This document shows, piece by piece, positions 34,228 through 42,391 of a stretch of 44,363 nt of DNA. The position numbers and the translations under genes were made by a program. The notes beneath the pieces are model-generated. The model saw only the letters and a list, made by a program, of their open reading frames with translations. It did no database searches and had not been told where the DNA came from. Origin of the DNA: Gammaproteobacteria bacterium (lineage in GTDB: Bacteria; Pseudomonadota; Gammaproteobacteria; Thiohalomonadales; Thiohalomonadaceae); NCBI GenBank assembly GCA_023228645.1, contig JALOAT010000033.1, positions 1 to 44,363 on the forward strand. The letters run 5' to 3'. Every line of letters starts with the position of its first letter. Position 1 is the first letter of the stretch.

Positions 34228-34452
34228 TCAGTAATGCGGCGGCGGCGTTTCCTCGGCTTCCGTGGCCACCAGGCTTGGGAGCACGATTTCCAACTGGTCC
34301 CGCAGCTCCTGCATCATCTTTTCGAGCACGTCGATGCGACGTTGCTGGTCCGCATAGGCCTGCGACAGTTGCTGCATGGTGTGTTCCTGGAACGCGAAGC
34401 GGGTTTCCAGTTCCTCGAGTCGGGCAATGAGGTCGTGCGCGTTGTCGGACAT
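34228..34452 (-). CDS. slyX: SlyX family protein
   Basis: 74-residue coiled-coil protein of the SlyX family: heptad-like LIARLEELETRFAFQEHTMQ and VLEKMMQELRDQLE, ending in the diagnostic PPPHY. Function unknown despite wide distribution. The ATG at 34452 has GGAG five bases before it; a GTG six bases upstream is less likely. It lies between the trehalose operon and rlmKL. Confidence 0.93.
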   Translation of the reverse strand: MSDNAHDLIARLEELETRFAFQEHTMQQLSQAYADQQRRIDVLEKMMQELRDQLEIVLPSLVATEAEETPPPHY

Positions 34453-34554
34453 GGTCACTCCACGGCTGTATTTCCGGTGGCAGCGGCTGTTCCGTCCGCA
34501 GTCGTCGCGAACGGAAGATCGCTTCCACCAATGGACTCACAACCCATTGGCCGC

Positions 34555-36744
34555 TCACCGACGCTGGATTTGCCAGCAGTAATGAATGCGCGGGTTGCGT
34601 TCGAAATCGGGCGGCAGCGTAGTGCGATTTAGATCCTGCACAGCAAAGTCCGCAAGCACGTCCTCGTCAAGGCGGAACTTGCGGAAATTGGTGGAGAATA
34701 CGAGCACGCCGCCGGGCGCGAGCAGTTCCATCACCTGCCTGATCACTTCCACGTGATCGCGCTGCACGTCGAAGGTGCCGCGCATGCGCTTGGAATTGGA
34801 GAAGGTCGGCGGGTCCAGGAACGCCAGGTCGTAGGCGCCACGCTCCCGGGGCGCGGCCTCCTCCAGCCATGCCAGGCAGTCTGCTTGAACGAAGCGATGT
34901 TGCGACCCGCCCAGGCCGTTGAGGTGGAGGTTGCGCTCGCCCCATTCCAGATAGGTGTTGGACATGTCCACCGAGGTGGTGCTTCGCGCGCCACCGAGCG
35001 CGGCGTGCACGGTGGCGGTGCAAGTGTAGGCGAAGAGATTCAGAAACCGTTTGTCCGCCGCCCTATCGCCGACCATCTGTCGGGTGATGCGGTGGTCCAG
35101 GAACAGTCCGGTATCCAGATAGTCGCCGAGATTCACCAGGAAGCGCGCACGGCCCTCGCGCACCTCATGGAACCCGCTGTCGGTGCCGAGTTTTTCATAT
35201 TGGGCCGCGCCTTTCTGGCGCCGCCGGATCTTGAACACCATCTGCGCGGGCGGGATCTCCAGGACCTGCGGGATCACCGTCAGGGCCTCGCGGGCACGCT
35301 GGTCCACCTTTTCTGCATCCACGTTCGGCGGCGCCTCGTATTCCTGGACGTGCACATACAGCCGATCGCTCTGGTAGATGTCCACAGCGAAGGCGTAATC
35401 CGGAAGGTCCGCATCGTAGACACGCCAGGCATCGACGCCCTCGCGGCGCGCCCAGCGGCCCAGATGCTTGAGGTTCTTGCGCAGGCGGTTTTCGAAGCCG
35501 CGCGCCCCATCGCCCAGTTCCTCGGCCGGACGCAGATCGCGCGCGCGCTCGGCCGGCGGCACGCGCACGGTCAGCCGCTCCACCGCGTGTTCGGGGGTGA
35601 TGTCGTAGTTGAACAGCTTGCACTCGATCGGTCCGTTGAAGAATGTATAGGTGGTGCGTGAGCGCAAGCCGATGTGACGCGCCAATTCGGGGGCGCCGGT
35701 GAACACCGCGGCATGCCAACCTTGAAAGTGCTCGCGCAGCACATCACCCAATTCGCGGTAGAGTTCCATCACCCCGCCGTCGGCGCCGATGCGCTCGCCG
35801 TAGGGTGGATTGGCCACCACCAGCCCGGCACTGCGACCGACCGGGCGCGCCTCGCTGAGCGCCTTGCGTTCAATATGCACGATGCCGCGCAGATCGGCGC
35901 GATTGACGTTGCCGATGGCGGCCTTCACCGCCTGGGGATTTACGTCATAACCGACGATGACCGGTGCGTCTTGCAGGCCGCGTTCGCGGCGTTCGATGGC
36001 CTCGTCGACCAGGTCTTGCCAGAGCTTCGCCTCATGGCCGCGCCAGTGATGAAAACCGAAGTACGTGCGCGTCAATCCGGGCGCCACATCGCCTGCCATG
36101 AGCGCGGCCTCGATGGGCAGCGTGCCGGAGCCGCACAGCGGGTCGAGCAGCGGCGCGCCGAGATGCGCCAGTGCCGGCCAGTCCGCGCGCAGCAGAATGG
36201 CGGCCGCGAGGTTTTCCTTCAAGGGCGCGGCCACGCCTTCTTCGCGATAACCGCGCCGATGCAGGCTGTCGCCGGAGAGATCGATGCTCACCACCGCCTC
36301 GTCGTTGGCCACGTGCACGTTGATGCGCAGGTGCGGTCGGCGCGTGTCCACGGAGGGACGTACGCCCACGCGGGCGCGGAAGCGATCCACCACGGCATCC
36401 TTCACCTTCAGGGCACCGTAGTGGGTGTGGGTGATGGCCGAACGCGTGGAAGTGAAATCCACCGCCAGGGTGCCCTGCGGGTCCAGGTGCTCCTCCCAGG
36501 GAAAGGCGTTGACGCCCGTGTAGAGCGCGTTCTCGTCCGGCGCGGGAAACCGCGCCACGGGCATGAGGATGCGGCCGGCGATGCGCGACCACAGACAGGC
36601 GCGATAGGCCTCTTCCAGTCGACCAGTGAAGCGCACACCGCCGCGGGCCTGGGCAACCTTGCGGCCGCCGAGGGTGCGCAGTTCGTCGGCGAGGAGCGGC
36701 TCCATGCCTTTGGGTGTGGTGGCGAAGAGTTCGAATTGGGACAT
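34555..36744 (-). CDS. rlmL: Bifunctional 23S rRNA methyltransferase RlmKL (m2G2445 / m7G2069)
   Basis: 729-residue fusion of two methyltransferases, the common gammaproteobacterial form. N-terminal THUMP plus RlmL domain: ELFATTPKGMEPLLADELRT, SDPLCGSGT-like DPLCGSGTLPIEAALMAG, and the catalytic NPPYGER. C-terminal RlmK domain: FLNLFAYTCTATVHAALGGA, VDMSNTYLEWGERNLHLNGL and DPPTFSNSKRMRG. The start MSQFELFATTPKG (ATG 36744) fits the family; a longer reading to 36867 would run toward repeat DNA. No good ribosome site is seen. A family A hairpin lies about 100 bases upstream. Confidence 0.95.
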   Translation of the reverse strand: MSQFELFATTPKGMEPLLADELRTLGGRKVAQARGGVRFTGRLEEAYRACLWSRIAGRILMPVARFPAPDENALYTGVNAFPWEEHLDPQGTLAVDFTSTRSAITHTHYGALKVKDAVVDRFRARVGVRPSVDTRRPHLRINVHVANDEAVVSIDLSGDSLHRRGYREEGVAAPLKENLAAAILLRADWPALAHLGAPLLDPLCGSGTLPIEAALMAGDVAPGLTRTYFGFHHWRGHEAKLWQDLVDEAIERRERGLQDAPVIVGYDVNPQAVKAAIGNVNRADLRGIVHIERKALSEARPVGRSAGLVVANPPYGERIGADGGVMELYRELGDVLREHFQGWHAAVFTGAPELARHIGLRSRTTYTFFNGPIECKLFNYDITPEHAVERLTVRVPPAERARDLRPAEELGDGARGFENRLRKNLKHLGRWARREGVDAWRVYDADLPDYAFAVDIYQSDRLYVHVQEYEAPPNVDAEKVDQRAREALTVIPQVLEIPPAQMVFKIRRRQKGAAQYEKLGTDSGFHEVREGRARFLVNLGDYLDTGLFLDHRITRQMVGDRAADKRFLNLFAYTCTATVHAALGGARSTTSVDMSNTYLEWGERNLHLNGLGGSQHRFVQADCLAWLEEAAPRERGAYDLAFLDPPTFSNSKRMRGTFDVQRDHVEVIRQVMELLAPGGVLVFSTNFRKFRLDEDVLADFAVQDLNRTTLPPDFERNPRIHYCWQIQRR

Positions 36745-36844
36745 GTCGTTGTTCGTGTGGTGCCTTAAGGGCGTTTCAAGCTTCTCGCAACGGCGAACTT
36801 CCAGCAATTTTGTGGGAGCGGGTTCAGCAGTTCTTCCCAGGGCC

Positions 36845-36878
36845 GTCACGTAGCCGCTTCGCGCCAACGTGACCTACG
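36845..36878 (+). repeat. Family A hairpin upstream of rlmKL
   Basis: GTCACGTAGCCGCTTCG followed by CGCCAACGTGACCTACG; the arms GTCACGT/ACGTGAC are conserved around a longer loop. A family B hairpin follows about 60 bases later. Confidence 0.85.
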
Positions 36879-36936
36879 TGATACTCCGTCGCGAGCAGCC
36901 CCGTAGGTGCTCACCTCACCGCGTGAACCCGAACTC

Positions 36937-36966
36937 CCCGGTTCCGCTTTGCTCCACCCGGGCTAC
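36937..36966 (-). repeat. Family B hairpin abutting the uup stop codon
   Basis: CCCGGTTCCGCTTTGCTC followed by CACCCGGGCTAC. The uup stop codon (complement of 36968-36970) begins two bases after the repeat. Confidence 0.8.
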
Positions 36967-36967
36967 G

Positions 36968-38866
36968 TCAGGATAAAAGCGCTTCCAGCACCTCCCAGCG
37001 GGCGTAGGCCTCCGCCAATTCGGCCTCGACCTCCTCGAGCCGTGCACTCGCCTTGGCAATACCGCCTTCCTGCTGGTACAGGGCGGGATCGGACAGCCGC
37101 GCGTGCAGTTCGGCCTGGTCGGCTTCCAACGCCTCGATGCGTGCAGGCAGTTGTTCCAGCTCGCGCTGATCCTTGTAACTGAGCTTGCGCGATTTGGCTT
37201 TATGCTCCGCGACAGGCGCGGCATCCGGTGCAGGCTGCGGCTTGGGCTCAGCGTGCTTGGGCGCAGACGCGGCCTTCGCCGGGCGCTGGCGCAGCCAGTC
37301 GCTGTAACCACCGACATACTCGCGCACCTCGCCATCCCCTTCAAAGGCCAGGGTACTGGTGACCACGTTGTCCAGGAAGGCGCGATCGTGGCTGACCAGC
37401 AGTACGGTGCCTTCGTAGTCGGCAAGCAGGTCCTCCAGGAGTTCGAGGGTCTCCACGTCCAGGTCGTTGGTGGGCTCGTCGAGCACCAGCACGTTGGCCG
37501 GGCGCGCAAACAACCGTGCCAGCAGCAGACGATTGCGCTCGCCGCCGGACAGTGATTTCACCGGCGAACGCACGCGTTCGGGCGAAAACAGGAAGTCCTG
37601 CAAGTAGCTCATCACGTGGCGGTCGCGGCCATTCACGCTGATGGTGTCCTTACCGAGGTTCAGGTTGTCGATGACCGATTTTTCCAGGTCGAGCTGCTCG
37701 CGCTGCTGATCGAAATAGGCCACGGCCAGTTTGGTGCCGTGACGCACGGTACCGCTGTCCGGCGGCAGTTCGCCCAGCAGGAGCTTCAAGAGCGTGGTCT
37801 TGCCCACGCCGTTGGGGCCGATGATGCCGATGCGATCGCCGCGCTGGATGTTCACCGACAGGTCGCGGATGAGCGTGCGGCCGCCGCGCGCGACGCGGGC
37901 GTGTTCGGTTTCCACCACGCGCTTGCCGGATTGCCCCGCATGTTCCACTTCGATGCGCACCTTGCCCTGTTGTTCCCGCCGTTCCGCCCGCTCGCGGCGC
38001 AACTGCATGAGCGCGCGTACGCGGCCTTCGTTACGGGTGCGGCGGGCCTTGATGCCCTGGCGGATCCACGCCTCTTCCTGGGCCAGGCGCTTGTCGAACA
38101 GCGCGTTATGCTGCTCTTCCACCGCCAGGCGCTCTTCGCGTTTTTGCAGGTAATTCCGGTAATCGCCGGGCCAGGAGGTGAGCTGGCCACGGTCCAGTTC
38201 CACGATGCGCGTGGCCAGGCGCTCCAGAAAGGCGCGGTCATGGGTGATGAACAACAGCGCGCCGCGCCACTCCAGCAGGGTGTCTTCCAGCCAGGTGATG
38301 GACTCCACGTCCAGGTGGTTGGTGGGCTCGTCCAGCAACAACACGTCCGGCTCGTTCACCAGGGCACGGGCCAGCAGCACCCGGCGCCGCGTACCGCCCG
38401 AGAGCTCGGAAAGCGGCTGGTCGGCGGGCAGACCAAAGCGTGTCAGCAGCGCCTCCACGCGCTGCTCCAGGCGCCAACCGTCACGCGCCTCCAAGGCTTG
38501 CTGCAGCCGCCCCAGACGGGCCAGGCCCTGGTCGTCCGGGGCGGACTCCAGGGCGTGGGCCGCAGCATGATATTCGGCGATCAGACTACCCAGATCCCCC
38601 AGCCCGTCCGCCACCACTTCGAAGGCCGTGCGGCTCTCATCCAGCGGGATGTCCTGGGCCAGATAACCCACCCGGCCGTCCATGCGCAGCTCGCCCTCGT
38701 CCGGCACCGCCTCCCCGGCCACCACCCGCAGCAGCGTGGTCTTGCCCGCGCCGTTACGGCCGACGAGACACACCCGCTCGCCCGGCTCCACGGCCAGGTC
38801 GACGTGATCGAGCAGCGGCACGTGGCCATAGGCGAGGGAGACGCTTTGCAGGGTAATGAGAGGCAC
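36968..38866 (-). CDS. uup: ABC-F family ATPase Uup
   Basis: 632-residue soluble ABC-F protein with two ATPase domains: Walker A GRNGAGKTTLLRV and GPNGVGKTTLLKL, signatures LSGGTRRRVLLARAL and LSGGERNRLLLARLF, Walker B LLLDEPTNHLD and LVLDEPTNDLD, a charged inter-domain linker (about residues 245-300), and a C-terminal coiled coil with KLSYKDQRELEQLPARIEAL that in Uup binds branched DNA. ABC-F proteins act on ribosomes; Uup is also linked to lower transposon excision. Length matches E. coli (635). The start is GTG at 38866 (VPLITLQSVSLAYG). Confidence 0.94.
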   Translation of the reverse strand: MPLITLQSVSLAYGHVPLLDHVDLAVEPGERVCLVGRNGAGKTTLLRVVAGEAVPDEGELRMDGRVGYLAQDIPLDESRTAFEVVADGLGDLGSLIAEYHAAAHALESAPDDQGLARLGRLQQALEARDGWRLEQRVEALLTRFGLPADQPLSELSGGTRRRVLLARALVNEPDVLLLDEPTNHLDVESITWLEDTLLEWRGALLFITHDRAFLERLATRIVELDRGQLTSWPGDYRNYLQKREERLAVEEQHNALFDKRLAQEEAWIRQGIKARRTRNEGRVRALMQLRRERAERREQQGKVRIEVEHAGQSGKRVVETEHARVARGGRTLIRDLSVNIQRGDRIGIIGPNGVGKTTLLKLLLGELPPDSGTVRHGTKLAVAYFDQQREQLDLEKSVIDNLNLGKDTISVNGRDRHVMSYLQDFLFSPERVRSPVKSLSGGERNRLLLARLFARPANVLVLDEPTNDLDVETLELLEDLLADYEGTVLLVSHDRAFLDNVVTSTLAFEGDGEVREYVGGYSDWLRQRPAKAASAPKHAEPKPQPAPDAAPVAEHKAKSRKLSYKDQRELEQLPARIEALEADQAELHARLSDPALYQQEGGIAKASARLEEVEAELAEAYARWEVLEALLS

Positions 38867-39007
38867 GGGATTGCTCGGGAAGCGCCACGGTTGCGGGGGA
38901 AGCGATTGTAACGCCTGAGCGAAAAGAAGGCTTGTACACCGATGGCAAGGCTGAGGCCGCACCCCCACCCTCGGGACGGGAGTGCGCCCACAGGGTCGGT
39001 GAGGGCT

Positions 39008-39652
39008 CTACAAAGAGGCGCGGTTCCTGGCTTCGTCACCCATCGGCGCCGCCCGGGTTCCGCTCGCAACGATCCCACGCGCCACCAGCAGGCCGACCAC
39101 CACCTCCACGCATTCGTGCAGTGGCCGGTTGCCGGTGTCGATCACCAGCTCGGGATCTTCGGGGTCTTCATAGGGTGATGAAATGCCAGTGAAGTTCTGG
39201 ATTTCACCCGCACGCGCACGTTTGTAAAAACCTTTGGTGTCCCGCGCCTCGCAGACTTCGAGGGAGGCCCGACAGTAAATCTCTATGAAATCGTCCGGCA
39301 TCAGGGTGCGCACGCGAGCGCGATCGGCACGGAAAGGAGAGATGAAGGCCGTCAGTGTCAGCACGCCCGCCTCCACGAACAGCCTGGCGGCCTCCCCCAC
39401 GCGGCGGATGTTCTCGACCCGGTCCTCGGCGGAAAACCCGAGATCGGCACACAACCCGTGGCGCACGTTGTCGCCATCGAGCACGAAGGTACGGCAGCCC
39501 ATTTCGTAAAGGCGCTCTTCGAGGGCATGGGCCAGCGTGGACTTCCCGGCGCCGGAAAGGCCGGTAAACCACAGTAACGCACTGCGATGCCTGTTCATCT
39601 CTTCGCGTCGCAGGCGGGTCACGGTCGGTTGATGCCAAACGATGTTGTTCAC
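39008..39652 (-). CDS. cysC: Adenylylsulfate kinase (APS kinase)
   Basis: 214-residue P-loop kinase making PAPS from APS. Family features: NNIVWHQPTVTRLRREEMN, Walker A FTGLSGAGKSTLAHALE, VLDGDNVRHGLCADLGFS, NIRRVGEAARLFVEAG, FISPFRADRARVR and CEARDTKGFYKRARAGEI. The GTG at 39652 has AAGGGA eight bases before it and gives the usual length; an ATG at 39691 is possible, adding 13 residues. No cysD, cysN or cysH lies nearby. Besides sulfate assimilation, PAPS can serve sulfotransferases. Two perfect dyads lie upstream (39713-39730 and 39781-39796). Confidence 0.93.
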   Translation of the reverse strand: MNNIVWHQPTVTRLRREEMNRHRSALLWFTGLSGAGKSTLAHALEERLYEMGCRTFVLDGDNVRHGLCADLGFSAEDRVENIRRVGEAARLFVEAGVLTLTAFISPFRADRARVRTLMPDDFIEIYCRASLEVCEARDTKGFYKRARAGEIQNFTGISSPYEDPEDPELVIDTGNRPLHECVEVVVGLLVARGIVASGTRAAPMGDEARNRASL

Positions 39653-39712
39653 GCACAGGTCCCTTGCGTAGTTGATGACCGGAAGATCCATCTCCGGGTC
39701 CCAAGACGTCGT

Positions 39713-39730
39713 GTGTCAGACAGCTGACAC
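39713..39730. promoter_or_regulatory. Inverted repeat upstream of cysC
   Basis: GTGTCAG and CTGACAC are perfect inverted arms around ACAG, about 60 bases upstream of the cysC start. It could be an operator or a 5' leader hairpin. Confidence 0.4.
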
Positions 39731-39780
39731 GAGCCTTAGTGAAGACCGCGCCGGCGGTTCTGCAAGGAACGGGAAGAAAA

Positions 39781-39822
39781 TTTCTTCGCGAAGAAAAGAC
39801 AAGGCCACCCGAGAGTGGCCTT
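39781..39822 (-). terminator. Terminator region of tRNA-Ser, with a second palindrome
   Basis: On the minus strand, stem AAGGCCAC/GTGGCCTT (39801-39808 with 39815-39822) is followed by a U-rich TTGTCTTTTCTT run. Directly beyond it, 39781-39796 is a perfect 16-bp palindrome TTTCTTCGCGAAGAAA, itself followed on the minus strand by TTTTCTT. Together they look like a double terminator. Confidence 0.8.
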
Positions 39823-39833
39823 AAGTGCTTGTG

Positions 39834-39926
39834 TGGCGGAGGGGAAGGGATTCGAACCCTTGTGGGGCGGTGAAGCCCCAACTCGATTTCGAGTCGAGCC
39901 CGTTATGACCGCTTCGGTACCCCTCC
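39834..39926 (-). tRNA. tRNA-Ser, anticodon CGA
   Basis: 93-base class II tRNA with an encoded CCA. Acceptor arms GGAGGGG and CCCCTCC with G discriminator; anticodon stem CTCGA/TCGAG with loop CTCGAAA, giving anticodon CGA (39889-39891) reading UCG codons; long variable arm TGGGGC...GCCCCA; T-arm AAGGGTTCGAATCCCTT. The long variable arm fits serine. Transcribed toward cysC and ended by the hairpin at 39801-39822. Confidence 0.98.
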
Positions 39927-39941
39927 GTGAGGCAGCCGCTT

Positions 39942-39970
39942 AGGATACAGGCCTGCTATCCCACCGACAA
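39942..39970 (-). promoter_or_regulatory. Promoter of tRNA-Ser
   Basis: On the minus strand TTGTCG (39970-39965) and TATCCT (39947-39942) are separated by 17 bases, with a start near 39935 and a G/C-rich discriminator (AAGCGGCTGCC) as in stable-RNA promoters. It is divergent from the mltF promoter. Confidence 0.55.
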
Positions 39971-40000
39971 GTGCATGGGTCGAGTTTCAACGAGTTTTGA

Positions 40001-40009
40001 TGCTACAAT
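40001..40009 (+). promoter_or_regulatory. Extended -10 promoter for mltF
   Basis: TGCTACAAT: a TGn extension joined to TACAAT (40004-40009), about 35 bases before the ATG. No good -35 is seen, as allowed for extended -10 promoters. Confidence 0.5.
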
Positions 40010-40044
40010 CACACTTCTGACGACAGAGCACCCGTACCAAGCCT

Positions 40045-41457
40045 ATGCGAAACCGATTTCGGCTCGCGCTGGGACTGATGCTGCTGCCGCTGCTATCGGC
40101 CTGCAACCAGGCCGGCACCCAATTGGAGCGGGTGCTTGAGCGGGGGGAGCTGCGAATCATCACCCGCAATGCAGCCACCACCTATTACGAAGGCCCGGAA
40201 GGCCCTCGCGGCATGGAATATGAGCTCGCCCGCGGCTTCGCCGATGCCCTGGGCGTACGCCTGTCCGTGGTGACGGCGACCAACGCCACCGGCGTCTTGC
40301 ACGGCCTGCAGCGCGGCAAAGCCGATTTGGCGGCCGCTGGGCTCAGCATCACCGATGCCCGCCAGGCCAACCTGCGTTTCACCCCGCCCTACCAGACGGT
40401 CACCCAACAGGTGGTATACCGTGCCGGCGCGCCCCGCCCCAAAAACGCCTCCGAGCTCACCGGGCGACTGGAAGTGGTCAGCGACAGCAGCCACGTGGAT
40501 CGCCTGCGCCTGCTCCAGGCACAGCACCCGGAACTCTCCTGGGCCGAGAACGGGAACGTCGACAGTGAGGAGCTGCTCACCCTCGTCTGGGAGAAGGTCC
40601 TCGACTACACCATCGCAGATTCCAATGAAGTGGTGCTGACGCGCCGCTTCTACCCCGAATTGAAGGTCGCCTTCGAGTTGGCCGAGCCGAAATCCCTGGC
40701 CTGGGCATTCCGGCGTGATCACGACGATTCGCTGTACCAAGCCGCCGTCGCCTATTTCGAGGAAATCCGCGCCGACGGCACCCTCGACCAATTGCTGGAA
40801 CGTCACTACGGCCATCTGGAGGAATTCGACTTCGTCGGCGCGCGCCTCTTTCAGGCTCACGTCCAGCAGCGCCTGCCCGCGTATCTGCCGCTGTTCCAGA
40901 AAGTCGCCGCATCCAATGCCCTCGACTGGCGGTTACTGGCGGCCATGGGCTATCAGGAATCTCACTGGAATCCCCATGCGGTGTCGCCCACCGGCGTGCG
41001 CGGCCTGATGCAGCTCACCCGTGTGACCGCCCGGGACCTTGGCATCGCCGAACGTACCGATCCGGTACAGAGCATCGAGGGCGCCGGCCGCTACCTGCGC
41101 GGCCTCATCGATCGTGTGCCGGAGCGCATCCCCTATCCCGACCGGCTGTGGTTTGCCGTGGCGGCGTATAACGTCGGCTATGGCCATCTGGAAGACGCGC
41201 GCATCCTCACCGAAATGCGCGGCGGCAACCCGGACCGCTGGATGGACGTGAAAAACAGTCTGCCGCTGCTGAGCAAACAGGCCTGGTACAAGAAGACCCG
41301 CTACGGCTATGCACGTGGGCACGAGCCCGTGAAATACGTGGAAAACATCCGCAGCTATTACGAAGTGCTGGCCTGGACCACGGGGCAGATCCGCACGGCG
41401 TCGAACGATGCGGATGCGAGCTGGCGTTCGTCCGTGGCCTTGGCCTGGCCGCTATAG
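40045..41457 (+). CDS. mltF: Membrane-bound lytic murein transglycosylase F
   Basis: 470-residue lipoprotein cutting peptidoglycan between MurNAc and GlcNAc. Signal with lipobox LSAC (Cys20). Residues about 30-260 form a periplasmic amino-acid-binding-like (SBP3) domain (GELRIITRNAATTYYEGPEG, GMEYELARGFADALG). Residues about 285-440 form the SLT domain with catalytic Glu305 in MGYQESHWNP, then SPTGVRGLMQLTRVTA and WFAVAAYNVGYGHLEDA. Both parts are the MltF signature. The first ATG with the signal is 40045; the ribosome site is weak. Confidence 0.95.
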   Translation: MRNRFRLALGLMLLPLLSACNQAGTQLERVLERGELRIITRNAATTYYEGPEGPRGMEYELARGFADALGVRLSVVTATNATGVLHGLQRGKADLAAAGLSITDARQANLRFTPPYQTVTQQVVYRAGAPRPKNASELTGRLEVVSDSSHVDRLRLLQAQHPELSWAENGNVDSEELLTLVWEKVLDYTIADSNEVVLTRRFYPELKVAFELAEPKSLAWAFRRDHDDSLYQAAVAYFEEIRADGTLDQLLERHYGHLEEFDFVGARLFQAHVQQRLPAYLPLFQKVAASNALDWRLLAAMGYQESHWNPHAVSPTGVRGLMQLTRVTARDLGIAERTDPVQSIEGAGRYLRGLIDRVPERIPYPDRLWFAVAAYNVGYGHLEDARILTEMRGGNPDRWMDVKNSLPLLSKQAWYKKTRYGYARGHEPVKYVENIRSYYEVLAWTTGQIRTASNDADASWRSSVALAWPL

Positions 41458-41467
41458 CGCGATTCCT

Positions 41468-41498
41468 GTAGCCCGGATGGAGCGCAGCGAAATCCGGG
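41468..41498 (+). repeat. Family B hairpin after mltF
   Basis: GTAGCCCGGATGGAGCG followed by CAGCGAAATCCGGG; CCCGGAT pairs with ATCCGGG. Ten bases after the mltF stop, it may act as a 3' hairpin. Confidence 0.85.
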
Positions 41499-41556
41499 AG
41501 AAACAACCGCGATAGCCCGTCCTGCGCAACACCCATCCTACGTAACAGAAGAGCAG

Positions 41557-41580
41557 CCGGATCCCGCTACGCTCCATCCG
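41557..41580 (-). repeat. Degenerate family B copy forming the end of the lipoprotein gene
   Basis: CCGGATCCCGCTACGC followed by TCCATCCG. The arms are eroded relative to other copies. The last codons and stop of the small lipoprotein lie in it. Confidence 0.5.
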
Positions 41581-41686
41581 CGCTGCGGTCTGTGGAATGA
41601 GTGTCGGTCTGAGGTGTGGGCGGGGAGGCATCGCATCCCGTCAGCGGCCCGATTAGCACCAGCAGCAACATCCAAACCCGCGCCAT
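41567..41686 (-). CDS. 39-residue predicted lipoprotein
   Basis: MARVWMLLLVLIGPLTGC is a textbook lipoprotein signal (basic start, leucine-rich core, lipobox LTGC with Cys18). The mature part is only about 22 residues (DASPPTPQTDTHSTDRSADG and Ala), polar and threonine-rich. GAGGAGGAG lies just before the ATG at 41686, a better ribosome site than most genes here. It is 13 bases behind tadA on the same strand. It does not carry the GLKGPLY-type segment of LptM. It is unidentified; the stop falls in a degenerate family B repeat. Confidence 0.7.
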   Translation of the reverse strand: MARVWMLLLVLIGPLTGCDASPPTPQTDTHSTDRSADGA

Positions 41687-41699
41687 GGCTCCTCCTCCC

Positions 41700-42155
41700 T
41701 CAGCGGCGCGCGCGGAAGAATGCTCGCAATTGCGCCGCACATTCCTCCCCGAGCACACCACCCTGTAACTGGGCGCGATGGTTGAGCGCCTCGTGTTGCA
41801 GGATGTTGAACACGGTGCCCGCCGCTCCTGCACGCGGGTCTGTCGCTCCGTACACCACACGCGCTACGCGGGCGTGCACCAAGGCCCCTGCGCACATCGG
41901 GCAAGGCTCAAGGGTTACGTAGAGTGTAGTGCCGGCAGGCAGGCGGTAATTACCGATACGCGCCGTGGCCGCACGCAACGCCTGGATCTCGGCGTGGGCG
42001 GTGGGGTCGTGGGCGCCGATGGGCCGGTTCCAACCTTTGCCGATCACCTCGCCTTCGGCACTCACCAGCAAGGCCCCCACCGGCACCTCGCCTTCCGCCT
42101 CGGCGCACGCCGCCAACTCCAGCGCGCGGCGCATGTAGTCGTCGTCAGTCAACAT
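41700..42155 (-). CDS. tadA: tRNA-specific adenosine deaminase
   Basis: 151-residue zinc deaminase making inosine at position 34 of tRNA-Arg(ACG). Zinc and catalytic motifs: HAE (His54-Glu56) in DPTAHAEIQALR and PCPMC (Cys85, Cys88) in TLEPCPMCAGALVHARV. The pattern VYGATDPRAGAAGTVFNIL is the TadA substrate loop. Length is slightly below E. coli. It leads a two-gene unit with the small lipoprotein. Confidence 0.95.
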   Translation of the reverse strand: MLTDDDYMRRALELAACAEAEGEVPVGALLVSAEGEVIGKGWNRPIGAHDPTAHAEIQALRAATARIGNYRLPAGTTLYVTLEPCPMCAGALVHARVARVVYGATDPRAGAAGTVFNILQHEALNHRAQLQGGVLGEECAAQLRAFFRARR

Positions 42156-42206
42156 GGCGAAAAGAAGTCAGCATCTGAACGCTGAGGGACATCAAGAAAA
42201 GAAGCA

Positions 42207-42375
42207 TTAACCACGGGGAACACGGCGGACACGGGGTTAAGAAGTACATGTAGGTCACGTTGGCGCGTAGCGCCTACTTGATGGGCGCGGGAGGCAAACA
42301 TGTCACGTAGCTTCGCAACGTGACCTAAGCCCAGAATCCTTCCCTCCCCGTGTTCCCCGTGTCCCCCGTGGTTAA
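42207..42375. repeat. Composite repeat: family D arms enclosing a family A pair
   Basis: Left arm 42207-42240 (TTAACCACGGGGAACACGG...GGGGTTAA) and right arm 42346-42375 (CCCCGTGTTCCCCGTGTCCC...GTGGTTAA) are inverted. Between them sit two oppositely oriented family A hairpins, 42250-42281 and 42301-42329. The element separates guaA from tadA and could terminate guaA transcripts. No gene is present. Confidence 0.85.
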
Positions 42376-42391
42376 GCTTTTCTCTTCCGTC

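Noticed and set aside
39781..39796. LexA-type operator
   Set aside because: The TTTCTTCGCGAAGAAA palindrome lacks the CTG...CAG core of gammaproteobacterial LexA boxes and sits after the tRNA terminator.
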